Assembly (NCBI GenBank): GCA_017853285.1
Contig: JAFMJU010000018.1
Location: 1 to 15,810 of the forward strand
Direction of reading: 5' to 3'
Length of the DNA stretch: 15,810 nucleotides
DNA from: Gemmataceae bacterium
GTDB lineage: Bacteria; Planctomycetota; Planctomycetia; Gemmatales; Gemmataceae
Position numbers and translations under genes: made by a program. Position 1 is the stretch's first letter. Every line of letters begins with the position of its first letter. The notes beneath the pieces are model-generated. The model had not been told where the DNA came from. It made no database searches and was given only the letters and a program-made list of their open reading frames with translations. Positions 7,453-14,478 of this stretch are shown here, piece by piece.

Positions 7453-8688
7453 ATGGCTGATCAGACGGGTAGCTCACGGAATTACACATGGCTGGGTATC
7501 GTTGCCCTGGCCGGATTGGCTTGGGGCACATATGTACCTGTCATTTTTTATGGTGGCAAGGAACTGGGTGGCACAGAAGGGGCCCGCCTCACCTCCATCC
7601 TGTGCGTGGGTCTGGCGTATTTTGTTTTGGCAGTGCTCATCCCCTTGGGGCTTTTCCTCAGTAAACGGCACGCGTGGCCTCCGCTGAAAACCACCGGGTT
7701 GGTTTTCAGCGGTCTGGCGGGTGTGATGGGCGCCGTGGGCGCCATCTGCGTGATCTTTGCCTCCAAAGCGGCGGTCAATGCGGCAAAATCCGCTGGTTTG
7801 CAACCGGACAGTTACCGCATGCTGATCGCCCCCCTGATTTTCGGCCTGGCCCCGGTGATCAACACATTGGTCAGCCTTGTCTGGCATCCCAAACCTGGCA
7901 ACCCATGGCATTTCGGTCTGGAAAAACTACCCGGGGCCAAATTGGTCGCGGGAATCGCCCTGGTGGGTTTGGGATCAGCGTTGGTCCTTTATTCCAAGGA
8001 AACGGAAGAGAAAAGGGAACGCGCAGAAATGGCCGCCATGGCCAAGGTGGAGGCAAAGGGCGAAAGTGCCCCGACGCCTCCGAGGGACGAGGTTCAATAC
8101 CCAGCATGGGAATGGCTGGTCTTCACCGCGTGCGCGGGGCTCGCCTGGGGAACCTATGTGCCCATCATTTTCTACGGCGGCCAGGAACTGACCAGCAAAC
8201 CCGGGGAATTGGGCGGTCGGTTGATGTCAATCCTGTGTGTGGGGCTTGCTTACTTTTTGCTGGCTGTATTGGTTCCCGTCACCCTGATGGGTGGTGGTAT
8301 GTTCAAATGGCCTGAAATCAACGGGTCATCCGGTTTGCTGTTCTCCAGCCTTGCGGGGGTTGCCGGCGCCGTGGGGGCCATTTGTGTCATCTTCGCTTCC
8401 AAGGCGGCGGTGGATGCCGCCAAATCGGAAGGAAAAAATCCCACAACCTACCGGATATACATCGCCCCGATCATTTTCGGGGTGGCACCTGTCATCAACA
8501 CCCTGGTCAGCCTGTTCTGGCACCCGTTGGCTGGAGATCCCTTCCATTTCGGCATCCGCCATATTCCGGGCTGGATGCTTTGGGTGGGGATCCTGTCGGT
8601 GGGTGCGGGTGCATTCCTGGTTTTGCTGGCCAAGGAGCAGGGCGAGGCGGCCCATGCCGCCCCCAAGCCTCAGCCAGCCGGAAAATAA
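7453..8688 (+). CDS. 10-TM membrane protein made of two homologous 5-TM halves, DMT-transporter-like
   Basis: A 411-aa integral membrane protein. Residues about 11-182 and 209-385 are two copies of one 5-TM module. Shared blocks include AWGTYVP(V/I)IFYGG, SILCVGLAYF, GAVGAICVIFASKAAV and APVINTLVSL(V/F)WHP. TMs fall near 11-33, 46-70, 81-103, 121-145 and 162-180, and again near 211-232, 247-270, 283-307, 323-347 and 364-383. A charged linker (about 181-208) joins the halves. Two 5-TM repeats fit the drug/metabolite transporter (EamA/RhaT-like) plan, where the halves face opposite ways. Much higher between-half similarity than usual suggests a fairly late gene duplication and fusion, though codons have diverged. 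The substrate is unknown. It starts 45 nt after the permease and ends 4 nt before the next gene. Confidence 0.8.
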   Translation: MADQTGSSRNYTWLGIVALAGLAWGTYVPVIFYGGKELGGTEGARLTSILCVGLAYFVLAVLIPLGLFLSKRHAWPPLKTTGLVFSGLAGVMGAVGAICVIFASKAAVNAAKSAGLQPDSYRMLIAPLIFGLAPVINTLVSLVWHPKPGNPWHFGLEKLPGAKLVAGIALVGLGSALVLYSKETEEKRERAEMAAMAKVEAKGESAPTPPRDEVQYPAWEWLVFTACAGLAWGTYVPIIFYGGQELTSKPGELGGRLMSILCVGLAYFLLAVLVPVTLMGGGMFKWPEINGSSGLLFSSLAGVAGAVGAICVIFASKAAVDAAKSEGKNPTTYRIYIAPIIFGVAPVINTLVSLFWHPLAGDPFHFGIRHIPGWMLWVGILSVGAGAFLVLLAKEQGEAAHAAPKPQPAGK

Positions 8689-8692
8689 GCGG

Positions 8693-9052
8693 ATGGCTGA
8701 GATGCTGCAACCTGTCGAAGCGGTCGGGGAGATAGAGCCCCTCCTGTCGCACCTGTGGATGGTTCGAACTTTTTTGAAGCATGCCGAGGAGATCCAGGAC
8801 AGCCTCGAGATGCTGGAAATCCCTCGTACCTTGTTTGATGTGATCCGCGCCACCGAGCCGGCGCTTCAGGCGGGAGACCACGCGCGTTACATCCACAAAC
8901 TGCGGGGGAAGATGAACCGCCTCCGCGAGGCGCGCGATTACCTCGTGGCCCAGTACAGCGTCTATTCAGACCACACCAATTACCAGATGGCAGCCCGGTC
9001 CCTTGACGCGGCGACCAAGGCAATTGAAGCCGTGTTGGCCCGGTGCCCCTAG
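8693..9052 (+). CDS. Small helical hypothetical protein
   Basis: A 119-aa protein I do not recognise. It starts 4 nt after the stop of the membrane protein, suggesting translational coupling; an in-frame ATG at residue 4 is an alternative start. The sequence is almost wholly alpha-helical, with charged and amphipathic stretches (for example MLEIPRTLFDVIRATEPALQ, then HKLRGKMNRLREARDYLVAQ) and a second helix pair near the C-terminus. There is no signal peptide, TM segment or metal motif, so it should be cytoplasmic. It could be a partner of the adjacent membrane protein, but nothing in the sequence proves this. It is convergent with the lipoate-ligase gene, with 5 nt between stops. Confidence 0.75.
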   Translation: MAEMLQPVEAVGEIEPLLSHLWMVRTFLKHAEEIQDSLEMLEIPRTLFDVIRATEPALQAGDHARYIHKLRGKMNRLREARDYLVAQYSVYSDHTNYQMAARSLDAATKAIEAVLARCP

Positions 9053-9066
9053 GCGGATTACCGCCT
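9051..9066. terminator. Small palindromic hairpin between convergent genes
   Basis: AGGCGG (9051-9056), loop ATTA, CCGCCT (9061-9066): a perfect 6-bp stem covering the TAG of the + strand gene and the TAA of the - strand gene. There is no T-tract on either side, so termination activity is doubtful; both last codons also shape the sequence. Confidence 0.3.
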
Positions 9067-9777
9067 GATCAGCCAGGTCGGATCATTGAATCTTTCCTGG
9101 AGCGACCGATCAACCAATTCTGCCGGAGGAAGCTTGCCTTCCCGAGAGGCCTTGAATGCGCGGGTCAGCGCTTCAATCGTTTCGCTTTCAGACAATTCCA
9201 GGTTGGTGGTGAAGCTACTGTGGTCGCGGTCGAGACGGTAATCGGGCTGTCTTGGTGGTTGGGGCAGCAGCCGGGGCAGGTGGCTCAGATCCATGTTCAA
9301 CAAAAGCGTGCCGTGGTGCAGGACGAAACGCCGTTTGCGCTGTTGGGCGCTGCCTGAAACTTTCATTTCCCCAAGGGCCAAGTCACTGATTCCCTTGCGG
9401 CTTACCACCCGTTCAGGCCGGCTCAACGCCTCTGCCAGGGGATCAAGGATCCGTTCGTAGCTGCCCGCGATGGTGCCGATGCCCGGGTCTAGCTCACTGT
9501 CCAGCACCAGGGTGTAAAGGAGGCACCCCGGCCCCACCACCACCGTTCCTCCACCGGAGGACCGGCGCTGCACCTCCACCTGCTCCCGGCGGCAGATGGA
9601 GTAATGCAATTCCTCGTTGATTTTTCCGCCAGAACCCATGGCAACCGCCAGGGTGTCCATCTTCCACACGCGCAGGATGTTCCCGCGCGCGGGGTTTTCT
9701 TCCCGCTCCAGAAGAAGCGCCTCATCCAGCGCCAGATTGTCCTTCAGGGTGGGTAGGCTGTGGTTCAGGTATTCCAT
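9058..9777 (-). CDS. Lipoate-protein ligase A family protein (short form)
   Basis: A 239-aa member of the BPL/LplA/LipB cofactor-transferase family, which attaches lipoate or octanoate to a lysine of 2-oxoacid dehydrogenase E2 subunits or GcvH in the cytoplasm. Visible family marks are RRSSGGGTVVVGPG (from 71; the RRxSGGG substrate loop), the lysine motif ISDLALGEMKVSGSAQQRKR with the expected catalytic/binding Lys139, and HHGTLLLNMDL (154-164). E. coli LplA is about 338 aa; this protein lacks the C-terminal adenylation-linked domain. It could therefore need a separate partner or act as an octanoyl transferase of LipM type, but I see no convincing LipM catalytic Cys. The ATG at 9777 starts just before the conserved N-terminus; the frame stays open upstream only as an overlap with ftsK. 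It lies 43 nt downstream of ftsK on the same strand. Confidence 0.85.
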   Translation of the reverse strand: MEYLNHSLPTLKDNLALDEALLLEREENPARGNILRVWKMDTLAVAMGSGGKINEELHYSICRREQVEVQRRSSGGGTVVVGPGCLLYTLVLDSELDPGIGTIAGSYERILDPLAEALSRPERVVSRKGISDLALGEMKVSGSAQQRKRRFVLHHGTLLLNMDLSHLPRLLPQPPRQPDYRLDRDHSSFTTNLELSESETIEALTRAFKASREGKLPPAELVDRSLQERFNDPTWLIRR

Positions 9778-9820
9778 GGGGCCCAGTTGAGGATGTTCGG
9801 GATTCAGGCAATTCGATGGA

Positions 9821-12127
9821 TCAGGTCGCGGCGGCGCAACGGCTTTCCCATTCTTCCAGGGTGATAAGCACATCACGGGCCGAGGAACCGTTGTAGGCGC
9901 CCACGACGCCCTCTTCCGCCATCTGGTCGATGAGCCTGGCTGCCCGGCCGTAACCGATACCCAGAGCCCTTTGCAGTAGCGAGGTGCTGCCGCGCCCCTC
10001 GCGCAACACGATCTCCACGGCCGCGTCGAAGACCGCGTCGCGTTCCTTTTTCTCGCCACCCTCGCCAGGTTTGCCATCGGTGCGGTTGACCGGCAGTTGC
10101 ACCAGTTCCTGGATGTAGCTGGGCGGCACCTGCTCAGCGGCGCCGACAATCCGGCGGATTTCCCCATCCGAGGCGAAGGCGCCCTGGGCCCGCGCCAGGA
10201 CACTGGTGCCTGGGGGCAGGAACAACATGTCGCCCTTGCCCAGCAACCGGTCGGCGCCCATCTCGTCCAGCACAACCCGGCTGTCTGATTTGTTCACCAC
10301 CTTGAAGCAGATTCTGCTTGGCAGGTTGCTCTTGATCAGGCCGGTGATCACATCCACCGTGGGCTTTTGGGTTGCGATCACCAGGTGGATGCCCGCAGCC
10401 CGCGATTTCTGCGCCAGGCGGATGATGTGGGTCTCCACCTCCTTGCGCATGGTCATCATCAGGTCGGCCATCTCGTCGATGAACACGACGATGTATGGCA
10501 TCCGGCGCGGTAACTTTTCGCGCTCCTCGTCAGTGGCGGGCTCCACGCGCTCCAGCAATGTGGCCTCATCCAGTTCGTTGTAGCCGGCCAGGTTGCGGAC
10601 GCGGGCGCGCCTGAAGAGCTCGTACCGCTCCTCCATCTTGTCAACCGCCCACGCGAGGATCGCCTCGGCCTTCTTCATGTCGTGCACCACGGGGTGCATG
10701 AGGTGGGGGATCTTGCCGTAGTCCGTCAGCTCGACCACCTTGGGGTCGATCATGATCATGCGGACCTCGTCGGGCCGACGGGTCATCAGCATGCTCAAAA
10801 TGATGCTGTTCATGCACACCGATTTGCCCGTGCCGGTGGAGCCGGCGATCAGTAGGTGGGGCATGTCGGCCAAATCGTGAACCAGAGCGCGCCCCTCGTT
10901 GTCTTTTCCGAGGATCAGCGGAATTTTCATGGTGTCGAGCTTGCGGCCCGCCACCTGCATCACTTCCTTCAAACGGACGGTGGCGCGCAGCTCATTGGGT
11001 ATCTCCACGCCCACCGTGTTCTTGCCCGGGATCGGTGCGACCATGCGGACGCTGGGCACCCGCAGGTTCAAGGCGATGTCCTCGGCCAGGCGGGTCACCT
11101 TGTTGAGCCTCAGGCCGGTCTCGAGGGAAATCTCGAACTGCGTGATGACCGGACCGGTGTTGATTCCCACCACCTTCACATGGATGCCGTAATCCCGGAA
11201 AGCCTGCTCCAGAAGGATGGCGCGTTCCCGCAGCAGTTCCTCGTGCCGGTCCACCTGGAAGGGCTCGGGATCGTCCAAAATATCCAACCCGGGAACCTCG
11301 TAGCCGGCGAATTCCGGAACCGCGGCCGGAGGCCGCTTGGGCTTGGTGTCCACCGCGGCTTCCGCCGACCGGGAGGCGTGATGATGGATGGGAATGCCAT
11401 CCGTTTCCTTTTTTGGTTTTTCAACTTTTGCCGTCGGTTCCTGGGGCTCATCGCCTTCCATCTTCCAGGGCTCGATCGCGGTAGGTTCCGAGGCCATTGG
11501 GCTGGGTGCAGGTTGTGGCTGTGCCTCGGCTTCCGAAAAACTGCGGGTTGGAATCTTGGGCACGGTGGCCTGACGGGTCGGGGCAAGTAGAATCAGGTTC
11601 CCGATGCTTTCCAAAATCCAGATGGGAAGGCTGGGGCCAATCAGGGTAACCATGCCCAGGCAAAGTAGGCCCCAAGTGCCCAGATCCACCCACCGAATCG
11701 GCACATCCGCCACACGCAGGGACAAAAAGGCTCCCAGAGTTCCGCCCGGCCCCGCGGCAGGGCCGGTCAAAGGCCAATTGCCCCATGCCATGGCCAGGCT
11801 GCCGGTCGCAATCAGCAGTACGGTCGCCAGCCCCCTGCCTACCCATGCCCAACGACCACTCCACAATGCCAAAGCAAGCGTCATCGGCAGGGCGGGCAAC
11901 AGTGGGGCGGTGAACCCGAAGGTTTGCCAGGAGGCGCGGGCAACCAGTGCGCCCGGAGCCCCCAGCCAATTGTGGGAAGGGGATGGCGGCCAGGAGGAAG
12001 CCTTCCAGAAATTCGGATTTTCCGACAAAAGGGCAGCCCAAGCCCCCATGGCCCCCAAGGCCAGAACCAGGGCCAGCTTGCGGCGCGCCGGCAAGGCGGT
12101 GGTGGATGTGGGTTCGGTTTGGCCCAT
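9821..12127 (-). CDS. ftsK: FtsK/SpoIIIE-type DNA translocase
   Basis: A 768-aa membrane-anchored DNA pump that moves chromosomal DNA during division and segregation. The N-terminus has about four hydrophobic segments (near 17-35, 71-90, 98-115 and 150-182), followed by a Pro/Glu/Lys-rich linker (about 190-270). The alpha/beta motor follows: Walker A GSTGTGKS (429-436), Walker B VVFIDE (547-552) and the IATQKPTVDVITG block (584-596). The C-terminal gamma winged helix (about 695-758) has the DNA-reading LLQRALGIGYGRAARLIDQM. The size is close to B. subtilis SpoIIIE (787 aa) and far below E. coli FtsK, because the linker is short. A weak AAAGGA lies upstream of the start at 12127. It is divergent from trmL with 61 nt between the starts. 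Confidence 0.95.
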   Translation of the reverse strand: MGQTEPTSTTALPARRKLALVLALGAMGAWAALLSENPNFWKASSWPPSPSHNWLGAPGALVARASWQTFGFTAPLLPALPMTLALALWSGRWAWVGRGLATVLLIATGSLAMAWGNWPLTGPAAGPGGTLGAFLSLRVADVPIRWVDLGTWGLLCLGMVTLIGPSLPIWILESIGNLILLAPTRQATVPKIPTRSFSEAEAQPQPAPSPMASEPTAIEPWKMEGDEPQEPTAKVEKPKKETDGIPIHHHASRSAEAAVDTKPKRPPAAVPEFAGYEVPGLDILDDPEPFQVDRHEELLRERAILLEQAFRDYGIHVKVVGINTGPVITQFEISLETGLRLNKVTRLAEDIALNLRVPSVRMVAPIPGKNTVGVEIPNELRATVRLKEVMQVAGRKLDTMKIPLILGKDNEGRALVHDLADMPHLLIAGSTGTGKSVCMNSIILSMLMTRRPDEVRMIMIDPKVVELTDYGKIPHLMHPVVHDMKKAEAILAWAVDKMEERYELFRRARVRNLAGYNELDEATLLERVEPATDEEREKLPRRMPYIVVFIDEMADLMMTMRKEVETHIIRLAQKSRAAGIHLVIATQKPTVDVITGLIKSNLPSRICFKVVNKSDSRVVLDEMGADRLLGKGDMLFLPPGTSVLARAQGAFASDGEIRRIVGAAEQVPPSYIQELVQLPVNRTDGKPGEGGEKKERDAVFDAAVEIVLREGRGSTSLLQRALGIGYGRAARLIDQMAEEGVVGAYNGSSARDVLITLEEWESRCAAAT

Positions 12128-12140
12128 GGTGGCCTGTCCT

Positions 12141-12167
12141 TTGAAAAGAAGTGGCTGACTTTAATAT
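12141..12167 (+). promoter_or_regulatory. Candidate promoter for trmL in the divergent ftsK-trmL gap
   Basis: TTGAAA (12141-12146) and TAATAT (12162-12167) resemble sigma70 -35/-10 boxes, but the 15-nt spacer is short. The AT-rich patch stands out in GC-rich surroundings. The same patch read on the - strand (TATTAA) could serve ftsK. The gap is only 61 nt, so divergent promoters would have to overlap. Confidence 0.35.
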
Positions 12168-12177
12168 GACACCCACT

Positions 12178-12182
12178 GGAGG
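12178..12182 (+). promoter_or_regulatory. Strong Shine-Dalgarno site of trmL
   Basis: GGAGG at 12178-12182, 6 nt before the ATG at 12189. It is one of the few clear ribosome sites in the window and supports this start. Confidence 0.7.
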
Positions 12183-12188
12183 TGCGGG

Positions 12189-12686
12189 ATGTTGCAAGTG
12201 GCCTTGGTAGAACCGGAAATTCCCCCCAACACGGGCAACGTGGGACGATTGTGCGCAGCAACCGGGGCCCGGCTCCACCTGGTGGGCCGCTTGGGCTTCC
12301 AAATCGATGACAAGACCCTCAAGCGGGCGGGTATGGATTACTGGCAACATCTGGATTGGCACCGTCATGCCGCTTTTACCGATCTTGAGGAATATTTGGC
12401 TGGCGGGCAATTCGGGGGACGATTGATCTGCTTCACCACTCGGGCAGAACGCCCTTATACCTCCATTCGCTACCAGCCGGGTGATTGCCTGGTGTTTGGT
12501 TCGGAAAGTCGCGGACTGGCTCCCGAGATTTTGGCCAGGCACCGCGGCTTGGCGGTAACCCTGCCCATGCCTGGAAGGCAGGGTTCGCCTGCCGGAGCTG
12601 TCCGGAGCATCAATCTGGCCACGGCTGTGGCCGTGGGATTGTATGAGGGCCTTCGCCAAATCCATGGCTGGCAGGGCCCGGCCTGA
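12189..12686 (+). CDS. trmL: tRNA (cytidine(34)-2'-O)-methyltransferase TrmL
   Basis: A 165-aa SPOUT-class methyltransferase that 2'-O-methylates the wobble nucleotide of leucine tRNAs using S-adenosylmethionine; the trefoil-knot dimer is cytoplasmic. Family signatures in order: EPEIPPNTGNVGRLCAATGA (8-27), LGFQIDDKTLKRAGMDYW (35-52), the cofactor loop FGSESRGL (103-110), and RSINLATAVAVGLYEGLRQ (139-157). The length is close to E. coli TrmL (157 aa). Between the conserved PM and RS of the last motif there are about seven extra residues, rich in Gly and Pro (near 128-138), compared with E. coli. The gene begins a + strand group divergent from ftsK. Confidence 0.92.
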   Translation: MLQVALVEPEIPPNTGNVGRLCAATGARLHLVGRLGFQIDDKTLKRAGMDYWQHLDWHRHAAFTDLEEYLAGGQFGGRLICFTTRAERPYTSIRYQPGDCLVFGSESRGLAPEILARHRGLAVTLPMPGRQGSPAGAVRSINLATAVAVGLYEGLRQIHGWQGPA

Positions 12687-12778
12687 CTGGATTGACGGTG
12701 CCCCTTCACCCGATGGATAGAGGGTTCCGGCCCCAATCCGGAGCATCGCTCCACGGACAGGCACCACGAGACAGCACC

Positions 12779-13096
12779 ATGCAGGTTCGGCTCGCCTTAC
12801 CCAATTACGGGCTCTTGCGCGCGTATGTCCTTGAGAAGCTGTGCGAGAAGGAAGGTCTGGAACCGGCGCAGGTTCACCTGGCGGAAATGCCCTTGAGAAA
12901 GCGCCAGCGTGTGTGTGGCCTGCTGATGGAAATGCAGGGCCCCAGGCTGCTGCGCAAGCAAGCTGTTTGGTCCGCGGAGGAAGACCGGATCTTCTTCTAC
13001 GATGGGCTGGGGCGCCGATTCCTGCAGGTCCAACTTTTTCCCGGACCGGGATTGGATGGCTTGGCGTTGGCCTTGCAAGGGCGCAAATCGGCCTGA
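12779..13096 (+). CDS. Hypothetical 105-aa protein
   Basis: I do not recognise this protein. It is a 105-aa, Leu/Arg-rich soluble protein without signal peptide, TM segment or metal motif. The first half looks helical (NYGLLRAYVLEKLCEKEGLE); the second half has a beta-like run (EEDRIFFYDGLGRRFLQVQL). The ATG at 12779 is preferred. An upstream in-frame extension to a TTG at 12692 would be Pro/Ser/His-rich and has no ribosome site. A 92-nt gap separates it from trmL, and it is followed by the stem-loop and the Nudix gene. Coding status is supported by an even, codon-like composition and clear frame dominance, not by homology. Confidence 0.65.
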   Translation: MQVRLALPNYGLLRAYVLEKLCEKEGLEPAQVHLAEMPLRKRQRVCGLLMEMQGPRLLRKQAVWSAEEDRIFFYDGLGRRFLQVQLFPGPGLDGLALALQGRKSA

Positions 13097-13145
13097 TTCC
13101 GTAAAAGCAGGCCCTGGCGGCTTTCCAATACCACCTAAAAGGCTA

Positions 13146-13192
13146 AAGTGAGGTACTGGCCACCTTGGTTAGTGTGGCTCCGTACCTCATTT
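13146..13192 (+). promoter_or_regulatory. Strong stem-loop just upstream of the Nudix gene
   Basis: An outer 11-bp stem (13146-13156 with 13182-13192; core TGAGGTAC/GTACCTCA, one G-U pair) encloses a small internal loop, then an inner stem GCCAC/GTGGC (13159-13163 with 13074+100 to 13178, that is 13174-13178) with a 10-nt loop. The 3' arm ends 3 nt before the ATG at 13196, where no Shine-Dalgarno is visible. It could control translation of the Nudix gene, or terminate the upstream transcript, although it has only TTT after it. Confidence 0.5.
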
Positions 13193-13195
13193 GCC

Positions 13196-13711
13196 ATGCC
13201 TTACACGCCAATCCTTGCCACTTTGGCTTATGTGATCCATCCCAGGGATGGCCGGGTTCTGCTTATCCATCGCAATAAACGCCCCGATGACCCCCATTGG
13301 GGGAAATACAACGGTTTGGGCGGGAAAATGGAGCCGGATGAGGATCCTGTAAGCTGTATTCGTCGGGAAATTCAGGAAGAAAGCGGATTGGTCCCCACAC
13401 GCATGGAATTAAGGGGTACGATCAACTGGCCCGGATTTGGTAAAAATGGAGAAAGCTGGTTTGGGTTCCTTTTCCGGGTGAATGATTTCGGCGGAATATT
13501 GAGGCCGGATAACCCCGAGGGCGAACTGGCCTGGCATCCGATGGAATCCATCGGATCGTTACCCATGTGGGAAGGTGACCGGTTTTTCCTTCCACTGGTA
13601 TTGCCGGATAAAGGGCCCCGTTTTCACGGTGTCATGCCTTACTCCGGGGGTAAGCCGGTTTCGTGGCGGTATCAGGTGCTGGAAAGCGAGGCATCAATTG
13701 CGGGCGGCTAG
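13196..13711 (+). CDS. Nudix hydrolase, MutT/8-oxo-dGTP diphosphatase-like
   Basis: A 171-aa Nudix hydrolase with a perfect box GX5EX7REUXEEXGU: it starts at Gly43 (GKMEPDEDPVSCIRREIQEE) and ends at Leu65, providing the Mg-binding glutamates. The preceding WGKYNGLGGKME and the following strand-rich part resemble MutT/MTH1-type enzymes that hydrolyse oxidised or other nucleoside triphosphates and so prevent mutation; the exact substrate is not certain. No signal peptide is present. The ATG at 13196 gives the usual Nudix N-terminus (MPYTPILATLAYVI). A GTG at 13148 would add 16 Trp-rich residues and start inside the stem-loop arm, so I reject it. The ribosome site is unclear. It may be cotranscribed with the following Arg-rich gene. 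Confidence 0.88.
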   Translation: MPYTPILATLAYVIHPRDGRVLLIHRNKRPDDPHWGKYNGLGGKMEPDEDPVSCIRREIQEESGLVPTRMELRGTINWPGFGKNGESWFGFLFRVNDFGGILRPDNPEGELAWHPMESIGSLPMWEGDRFFLPLVLPDKGPRFHGVMPYSGGKPVSWRYQVLESEASIAGG

Positions 13712-13861
13712 TTGGCTTGTTAGCATGATAAAGCGGACATTTACGGACAGCGCACCGCCTGCGCCCGAGTCCGGGGAAAACCCGTCTTCTGAAACACAAC
13801 CCCAAAAGAGCCAAGAAGTTAAGCAAGAAAAAGGCCGGAAATTGAATATCGCCGGCAAGAA

Positions 13862-13866
13862 AGAGG
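13862..13866 (+). promoter_or_regulatory. Shine-Dalgarno site that favours the 13872 start
   Basis: AGAGG at 13862-13866 lies 5 nt before the ATG at 13872. The competing in-frame ATG at 13725 has no purine-rich site and uses rare-looking codons such as ATA next to it. Confidence 0.5.
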
Positions 13867-13871
13867 CAAGC

Positions 13872-14369
13872 ATGACAAACCCCCAAAAAGACAGCCATCT
13901 CGACTCATTGCTGGGCGAGTTTGGCCTGCCGGTGGAGGTGCAACCGACCGGGGCCAATGATGAACCGGCCGAGCCGGAAGTAGCTGAAACCTGCCAGGAA
14001 GTGGTGGCTGGAAGCGTTACCGCTGTCTCTGTCGGCACCGATGTTGCCGGCCCGGATAGTGGCTTGGAGGCACGGGAAGACAAAACCGGTGAAGGCGATG
14101 AGGATGGCGACCGCCGCCGCCGCCGCCGCCGCCGCCGTCGTCCGGATGAGGAAAACGGCGAAAACCGTGATCCGCGCGAATTGCGTGGTCGGCGTGGCCG
14201 CAGGCGTCGTGATGACGATGAGGATCGCGACGGACCCCGTGAGATGGAGGAGGACCGGGAAGAAGAAGCCCCCGAGGAGCCCTTTGTCCTCGAGGATTTG
14301 TCCAATCTCCAGTTCCCCATGTGGGAAGAGTTGATCGGGTCGCTCTACCGACCCCAAGACCACCGATAA
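13872..14369 (+). CDS. Arg-rich/acidic low-complexity protein, possible nucleic-acid binder
   Basis: A 165-aa protein I cannot assign to a named family. Order: a short helical N-terminus (HLDSLLGEFGLPVEV, 9-23), an acidic/Pro-rich segment to about 80, ten consecutive arginines (81-90), a second basic cluster GRRGRRRR (106-113), a strongly acidic stretch (114-134), and a hydrophobic C-terminus LQFPMWEELIGSLYRP (146-161). Arg tracts beside acidic tracts suggest RNA, DNA or ribosome binding, as in the low-complexity part of RNase E-like proteins (analogy only). The helical ends are the most likely conserved parts. The ATG at 13872 has a good ribosome site; an in-frame ATG at 13725 would give 214 aa and lie 13 nt after the Nudix stop. 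A strong terminator follows. Confidence 0.75.
   Translation: MTNPQKDSHLDSLLGEFGLPVEVQPTGANDEPAEPEVAETCQEVVAGSVTAVSVGTDVAGPDSGLEAREDKTGEGDEDGDRRRRRRRRRRPDEENGENRDPRELRGRRGRRRRDDDEDRDGPREMEEDREEEAPEEPFVLEDLSNLQFPMWEELIGSLYRPQDHR
14111..14137 (+). repeat. (CCG)9 trinucleotide run
   Basis: Nine perfect CCG units (27 nt) inside the Arg-rich gene, read in frame as eight CGC codons plus the first bases of a CGT. Together with the following CGT codons this encodes ten arginines. Perfect repetition of one Arg codon points to replication slippage rather than selection for codon choice. Confidence 0.9.
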
Positions 14370-14380
14370 TTCGTTGGCCC

Positions 14381-14411
14381 GAAAAGGGGAGGCAAAAGGC
14401 CTCCCCTTTTC
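14381..14411 (+). terminator. Intrinsic terminator after the Arg-rich gene
   Basis: A perfect 13-bp inverted repeat (14381-14393 with 14399-14411), GC-rich at the loop side and A/T-rich at the base, with a 5-nt loop AAAAG. The T-run is TTTT inside the 3' arm plus CCTTT after it. The A-run in the 5' arm means it could also work on the - strand. It lies 11 nt after the TAA. Confidence 0.85.
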
Positions 14412-14478
14412 CTTTGAATGACCTGAAATTTCCCAACCATTTGCCGGAGAATCCCGGATTGGAGCCAAGGCCGGGCTC

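Noticed and set aside
9778..10275. Upstream extension of the lipoate-ligase frame into ftsK
   Set aside because: The extension lies wholly within ftsK coding sequence in another frame and looks like random Arg/Ser-rich sequence; the ligase family starts at MEYLNHS.
12740..12752. Hairpin GGAGC-ATC-GCTCC after trmL as a terminator
   Set aside because: It has a five-pair stem with a 3-nt loop and no T-tract; too weak to call.
11448..12767. 439-codon - strand frame spanning the ftsK N-terminus and trmL
   Set aside because: It overlaps two well-supported genes (ftsK in another frame, trmL on the other strand) and has no motifs.
13148..13195. GTG start at 13148 for the Nudix gene
   Set aside because: It adds a Trp-rich stretch unlike Nudix N-termini and lies in the arm of the stem-loop.
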